NCBI GenBank assembly: GCA_934045905.1
Contig: OW203771.1
Location: 19,023,701 to 19,087,700 of the forward strand
Source of the DNA: Leuctra nigra
Lineage: Eukaryota > Arthropoda > Insecta > Plecoptera > Leuctridae
Reading direction: 5' to 3'
Length of the DNA stretch: 64,000 nucleotides
Shown: piece by piece, positions 58,901 through 64,000 of the stretch
Position numbering within the stretch: the first letter of the stretch is position 1
Layout: the number at the start of each line of letters is the position of its first letter
The notes under the pieces: generated by a model
What the model was told of the DNA's origin: nothing
What the model saw: only the letters and a program-made list of their open reading frames with translations
Databases searched by the model: none
Program-made: the position numbers and the translations under genes

Positions 58901-60353
58901 GTTGTCTCGCCCATTGTGCGTTTTTTTGCGCCACCCGGTATACACATTTTTGTTTAAATATCGCCCAAATCTGACGGAATGATCTCGAATTTGACCCTAG
59001 AATGTGCCATTTGCGTACAGACTGTAGTGTGGTTATGTTGTTGGTTCTCAAAATATTCAAAACGCGAAAGTCAAAATCTTTCAAAATTGTACATAAATCT
59101 GATTGAAATCGAACATGCACGTAAAAAACAAAGCTTGGTTGCGTAATCCATGGAGAATATCTCGAGCTTGCAAATCTGCAAACATGTTTGAAATACTCCA
59201 TTTTTATGATGTTTCTATAGATTATGTTTCTCACCAATTCAGACTTGTCTTGTGGCAGGTGTTGTCCCTTCTCAAACTCGAAAATCGAGAGAGTATAAAC
59301 TTTGGGGTTCTTATTTAAAAACGACGCCTCCTGCCTCCTGATCATCTCCAGGAAATCGGGGATGACGCCGGGACTGGGATACAACTCGATATCACTCGCA
59401 AGTATAAAGTGCGTCGCCGCCATGTCTCTGGCGACGTTCCGTCCCACATTCACCGGGTACAAGATCTTCCTCCTGTTCTTGTACAACATCGCCGACGTGA
59501 CGTTCTCCCACGGCGGCGGCAGCGTGCAGTCGGCTCGCTCCAACATCACCGTCTCCGCCGGAGGTATCGACCTCGGGACGTGATTACGCATCCCGAAGAA
59601 GATGTGGAATGTGACCAGCTCGCTGACCAGCGGGGACAGACAGTCTCTGGCGTACCGTATCGCCTCTACGGTGGGCGCGAAGTCCGTGCCGGGAGCGTGC
59701 ATCGCCAACGACACTGGCCCTCGCCACCGCTCCAACAACGGCTGCAGATTGTCTAAGAACGTGTAATCCGAGTGGGTCGTGTACGTGATGCTTTCGAAAC
59801 ACCGGAACGTTCTCTTCGCGGGGACGTAGTTGTACAAGACCCAAAACTCGCCGCGTTGCGCCGTCGTAGGTTTCACTTCTTTTTCGTAACATCTAATAAT
59901 ATCCTCGAGTTGTCTCGAAGACGGAGTGTTCTGATTCGAAGAAGACACGATCTCCTCAGGGATGTTAGAAGAAGCTAAATTCACGGTCTCTTTATTCGAC
60001 GTCGGTTTCCCGATCGTCGACGTGCTGGTGGAACTCTCCGACTCCGGCGCCGGAAAGCTGTCGTCGAACTCCTCGCCGATCTGGTTCTGGATGTCAACGG
60101 CCTGGTTTGACGGCGTGTTCGTTTCGTCGACGAGCGTGACGGAGACGTCGTTTGTGTCGATGGACGCCAAATTCCTGCGCGACGCTTGGAGTTTCTCGAG
60201 CAAGACGACGCAGGCATTGTTCTTGGACGCCATGTTGGTGCCGATGTACAAGATGGCGGCTACGTTCAGGATGATGCTGAAGCGGAGCAGCCAGTTCCTT
60301 CGTGTCAACATGGTGGCCCTGCGCAGCGAACCAGAACAATCATCAATACTCAC
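55997..60353 (-). CDS. B4GAT1: Beta-1,4-glucuronyltransferase 1-like (GT49)
   Basis: Three exons, 60353-59235, 57511-57269 and 56194-55997, both introns phase 0, give 519 residues (505 from the second ATG at 60311). A type II signal anchor lies near residues 20-40 (LLRFSIILNVAAILYIG), followed by a Ser/Thr-rich stem of about 100 residues. The catalytic part has LLERWRGPVSLAMHAPG, the metal-binding region ILASDIELYPSPG, then QDKSEL, and after splicing WEPIFIGTHDDPRYDERL, GYAMCVLDYEFHILDNAF and LVHKPG. These align in order with vertebrate B4GAT1 (LLERWEGP, DVDMVPS, WEPFYV...DERF, LNEGFLVHK). In vertebrates the enzyme adds the glucuronic acid primer for LARGE on alpha-dystroglycan in the Golgi. 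Insect homologues are often multi-copy, so the exact acceptor is uncertain. The unspliced reading frame would run to 58878 into a MITE; the splice at GAATTG/GTGAGA is preferred. Confidence 0.93.
56381..57203. mobile_element. Long foldback element in B4GAT1 intron 2
   Basis: Arms of about 340-370 bp (accctgattgagaggtc...aaaacttccaatggccggg...gattgtgtaaaaatg) in inverted orientation around a centre near 56750-56850. The right end is gcgccacccgg, the same as the end of the MITE at 58680-58938 and of a fragment near 7360. It ends 66 bp from exon 2. Confidence 0.85.
57609..57967. repeat. 350-bp dispersed repeat, copy 2
   Basis: Same orientation and content as 30819-31170. It lies in B4GAT1 intron 1. 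Confidence 0.8.
58680..58938. mobile_element. MITE in B4GAT1 intron 1, TA target
   Basis: About 60-bp terminal inverted repeats (ccgcgtggcgcagaaaaa, aacgcacaatgggcgag / ctcgcccattgtgcgtt, tttgcgccacccgg), flanked by TA on both sides. About 260 bp, non-coding. Confidence 0.88.
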
Positions 60354-60399
60354 ATTCCAAGAAGCGGTTGTGTACTTATCCGCTCAACCACAGGCTTGC

Positions 60400-60409
60400 A
60401 CCTTTATAT
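60400..60409 (-). promoter_or_regulatory. B4GAT1: Possible TATA box of B4GAT1
   Basis: Minus-strand CATATAAAGG lies about 50 bp upstream of the first ATG, allowing a very short 5'-UTR. Motif only; no other promoter element was identified. Confidence 0.3.
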
Positions 60410-60715
60410 GAAGGGTATAATTAGGTACCATGGTCCAATAAATAATGCTGATGACGAAGGAATGTGATATGCCTAGCAAAACCAATGCAATTTGAATAGG
60501 ATTTTATTTCTTCTTGTTTAGAACTAGGACAAATATAATGCACAAAATATTTGAATATATCACAATGGTTGGCCAAATTTCCTCACTTTTACACTTTCCT
60601 TCGCTCGTGTAACGAAATGTTGAAATATGAATTATCTATTTATCAGAGTTTGAAAGACTATGTAAAGAGGGAACTTATACGTAACTATGCGTTCTTACGC
60701 ATCTGCACCATACTG

Positions 60716-62357
60716 GAAAAATAATAATAATAATAATAATAATAATGTAATTTATTGAGCACATAAAATAGGTACATAATTGGTCTGTATTCAACAATCG
60801 AGTCGTTGATCTTCCATACATCCATCTCTTCTCTTCAGCTGCTTCACATCTTCACCATTTACCTACTTCTTCTTAATTCATAATAGTCATTAAAATTGTG
60901 CTTCAATATCAGTGGTAATATTGGAAGAACATCCAAGCATTTGCTTTTTAGCTGAGGGAAAACCACTGAAAAAACATTCTCAGCAGGATGTAATCTTGAT
61001 TCTCGTCTTCCAATATCATTACTTCACGAATTCTCTTTCTTGAATGATAGCGAGTTTATCCTTAACGAGCGTCTTGAAAGCTTTTAAACTTAGGGTCTGC
61101 TCTTCTGTTGTTGTTGTGTTGTATGCTACTGAGGCTGAATAGGAAAAACAGTTCTTGAATTTTTTACTTCGATGAGTTCCAAAGTCTAGCTTATCTTTGG
61201 ACCGCGTGTCTCGTAGGTGAATATCACGACGCTTTCTCAACTTATCATTTAAATACTTTGGCTCTCCCGTTCTCAATATCTTGTGCGTTGCGCATGTTAA
61301 ATGTAGGCTTCTTCTCGCTTCCATCTTTAGCCAATGAAGTTTTTGAATGTAGGGACTTATATGGTGTCTTCTCTTAATATTGAATACAAACCTAGCACAA
61401 GAATTCTGGACTTTTTGAATACGACCTACATCTTTCTTCGAAATACACGGTCCGTAAACGATGTCACAGTAATTCAAATTAGATATTATAAGTGCCTCAA
61501 CAAGCTTGCTTTTTGTTGATCTTGTCAGAATTTGTTTAAATCTTTGCATTGTTCGTAGTTTGCCGTAAGCTTTGCTATTTGCTTTCTGAATATGATCTGA
61601 GTAAGTCATTTGGCTGTCCATTATCAAACCTAAATTCCTTGCATTTTCTGAAGTGGGAATAATAGAACCATTTATATGTAGTTTAAATTCACTATTAAGT
61701 ATTTTGATCCGTTGACATTTGTTCCCTATAATCATTGATATGGTCTTCGAAGTGTTTAAAGAGAGTCCTTGACTTTCACTCCATGCAGCAATAGACTGAA
61801 GATCTTCGTTTATTTTCTCTTGTGCTGCAGCTAGATCTTGAGGGCGAAAGGTATATAGAAGCTGGGTATCATCTGCAAATTTGTGTATTTTGCAGTGTTT
61901 CACACTCTCATCGATATCAGTTGTGTAAACTATGAACAGTAGTGGAGCGATACTTGAACCCTGTGGTACTCCTGTTCTATTTTCCCTTGGCATTGATACG
62001 TTATTAGCTGATAATTTTACCCGTTGTTGACGTCCGGTGAGGTAACTTGCAAACCATTTAATTGTCATCTCTCCCACTCCAAGATATGTGAGTTTAGCCA
62101 GTAGGAGTTCATGATTGATAGAGTCAAAGGCTTTTGTAAAATCTAATAATATAAGACTTGTAACCATTTTCTTCTCCATTCCCTTGATCGCTTCATCAGT
62201 TACATCTAGAAGTATTGATGTTGTCCCACGATTTTTCCTGAATCCTGACTGACTATTAGATTATAATTGCAGTTCTTCTAGGTATGCAGTCAGTTGCTTC
62301 ACAACAATTCTTTCTAGTATTTTGGACATTGTAGTGAGAATACTAATGGGTCTAAGA
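60716..62357 (-). mobile_element. CR1/Jockey-type LINE, 5'-truncated
   Basis: The 3' end (left) is an ATT trinucleotide tail on the minus strand (60716-60746). A 3'-UTR of about 270 bp follows, then the reverse-transcriptase frame. The 5' end breaks off inside the reverse transcriptase at a TA microsatellite (about 62357). No target-site duplication was identified. Confidence 0.82.
61019..62357 (-). pseudogene. Reverse transcriptase fragment of the LINE
   Basis: The frame shows RPISIL, KILERIV, then an in-frame TAA near 62262, QSGFRKNRGTTSILLD, LILLDFTKAFDSI, TGVPQGSSIAPLLFIVYTTD, KFADDTQLL (the FADD catalytic box), LNTSKT and the C-terminal LNYCDIVYG. This is the order of RT blocks in CR1/Jockey elements. 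From the Met at 62179 it is open for 386 codons. The upstream stop, absent endonuclease and absent first RT blocks make it inactive. Confidence 0.88.
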
Positions 62358-63783
62358 TATATATATATATCTCATATAGAATAAAGATTATACAGATCTC
62401 CTACCCTAATTATGTGAATACCATGGTCCAATGGTATTCATTGGACCATAGAAGGAATAGAAGGAATCCTGCGAATTGTGATAAGAAGGAGCCACTTGGC
62501 ACACATGTTCATTGGTCCACAAGCGTGCAGAGACTCTGTGGCGACCATTTTCTAAGATGGCTTATTTTTTTGAATTTTTTTTTGAATTTGGTGAACTTGA
62601 TATTTCTTAAATGGAATAAAGTCAATAAGCACAAAGTTTCAAACAAATAATGTTGTCAGAGCAATAATTTGGCTGTAAAAGAATAATAATATTTTTACCG
62701 CTTGTATTTGATTCCTAAACAATCATTTTCAGACTGGGAGGCACATCGTATCTCACCTAGGTCACCCGTAGCGGCAATTTTTACCTGTCTTGCCTATTTG
62801 AAGTATGATGAACCAAATATGTCAACAATGGCATGCGACACCATCATTAAATCGACACTAAATCGACTATGAGGAACTCGAATATAACATCAAAATTATA
62901 GATTTACACACCGTTCACTCGTAACGGCAAATGCAACCTGGATTCTTTGATAATTTACAAATTACAAAAATATAATATTTTAAAATATGGCCGCAACAAG
63001 TGATCGGTGTGCAAATCGAGAATTTTGAAGTCATATTATTATAGTCATTTACCCCTTTTTGACCCCATTTGACCTCTGTATCAACTTTATAATGGTGATA
63101 TATCAGTATAAGTACAATCAGCATAATCAATAAAAAAAATTAATTGTACTAGTTATAAGCTTTCATTTGATATGCTACTCGACTAGGTTGATTTAATATG
63201 CATATTTAATAATGACAACAATTACTTTTTGACTTTTGTGGCTGGAACCCGTGTATGGATCACTCACGTCATCGTTATGTACGTGTGCAGAGATATATTT
63301 TAGTCATTGTACAGTCGTGGAAATAAGATAGTTGCACTCTGCCTCTCTCTGACCCATATCATAACCATGTTTTTATATGGATCAGAGAGAGATAGAGTAC
63401 AACCAACTCGCTTGTACCATTCGCAGATTGATCATTTTGGTCCATACGCGGTTTGTAACCCAGTGTGATGCCCACGGCAGAATAAATAATAGGTACATCA
63501 CCTAAAATGTGTATGGATAAAATATTGCGTATAATATTATCTTGTACTTACGTTTAAATATCTTTCTTTCATAAATATGAACATGAGATTGGATGGACGC
63601 TGGATTTCCTCTGTCAGTTATGTTTATGTAGATTACTGAGACAACACTTTCTTATGAATGAAACCGACTGACTCTCTATAGGTCATTAATTCCAAGGCCC
63701 GACGTCTCGCTTATCAACGAATTACCTGGCACATTTTGACGGGTTTTTTCTTTTGTAGATAAGATTGTTGCTGTAAAGAGAAT
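62358..63783. other. Intergenic AT-rich DNA with an imperfect hairpin
   Basis: An inverted repeat at about 63325-63405 (gcctctctctgacccatat / atatggatcagagagagat) and a short one at 62418-62452 (taccatggtccaatg). No gene recognised. Confidence 0.45.
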
Positions 63784-64000
63784 CCACATAAAAAAACACT
63801 CCCTGAAAAAACACCAGCCATGAGCCAAGTCTCTACAACTATAAAAAATAGAAGAAATCTAAAAATTCAGCACTGAAAAGTAGTCATATCAAAATGGACC
63901 AAGTCAAAATTTAATTTTAAAAACCAAAATATACTTGTCGCATCGTGTTGTAGTATAGAAGTATGCTAAAAATCAAATGTACTTATACTACCTATAATGC
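63784..64000. mobile_element. MITE with CCCCATAAAAAACACTCC ends, cut by window edge
   Basis: Left arm only: ccacataaaaaaacactcc, ccaagtctctacaactat, ctaaaaattcagcactg. Same family as 50892-51279. Confidence 0.75.

Noticed and set aside
58878..59234. Extension of the B4GAT1 first exon to the end of its open frame
   Set aside because: The extra residues do not resemble the family and end inside a MITE; splicing at 59235 joins two exons with conserved motifs in phase.
59409..60467. Long plus-strand frames opposite B4GAT1 exon 1
   Set aside because: They are antisense shadows of a GC-rich coding exon, with no recognisable domain.

Overview
This window is nuclear DNA from an insect. Three genes encode seven-transmembrane odorant receptors, a family known only from insects. 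The genes are split by GT-AG introns, and most of the remaining DNA is transposable elements: tRNA-derived SINEs, non-LTR retrotransposon fragments, and many short inverted-repeat elements (MITEs). A hemipteran such as a planthopper is my guess from the overall look; nothing here proves it. All exon models below were built by hand from splice sites, reading phase and similarity between paralogues.

Layout. (1) 1.2-5.8 kb, minus strand: the 5' part of an adhesion-GPCR-like gene (signal peptide, possible C-type-lectin-like segment, hormone-receptor-like motif, start of a GAIN-like region). It contains a 107-bp tandem array that copies one of its splice acceptors together with coding sequence. 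(2) 10.5-11.8, 15.05-16.5 and 33.4-34.3 kb, plus strand: three small paralogous ricin-B-type (beta-trefoil) lectin-domain genes with one shared gene structure. The last third of the third gene has expanded into exactly fourteen 140-bp tandem copies (34,181-36,140). (3) 23.1-29.9 kb, minus strand: a complete seven-exon odorant receptor (OrA here). (4) 38.6-44.2 and 45.4-51.9 kb, plus strand: two tandem odorant receptors (OrB, OrC) with the same seven-exon plan and intron phases as OrA. They form a recent duplicate pair in which some exons are almost identical and others are strongly diverged. (5) 56.0-60.35 kb, minus strand: a three-exon beta-1,4-glucuronyltransferase 1 (B4GAT1-like, GT49) gene. 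(6) 60.7-62.4 kb, minus strand: a 5'-truncated CR1/Jockey-type LINE with a broken reverse transcriptase.

The genes do not form an operon or one pathway. The odorant receptors are olfactory membrane channels. The lectin-domain proteins are probably cytosolic or non-classically exported sugar binders. B4GAT1 is a Golgi glycosyltransferase. The GPCR-like protein is a surface or secreted ectodomain. The spaces between them are mobile DNA, including several nested insertions whose target-site duplications and pre-insertion sites can be read inside this same window.

The strongest unusual signals are two independent cases of a coding exon tail turned into a minisatellite (34.2-36.1 kb and 2.4-3.3 kb), the mosaic conservation between OrB and OrC, and a layered transposon nest at 8.1-9.6 kb.
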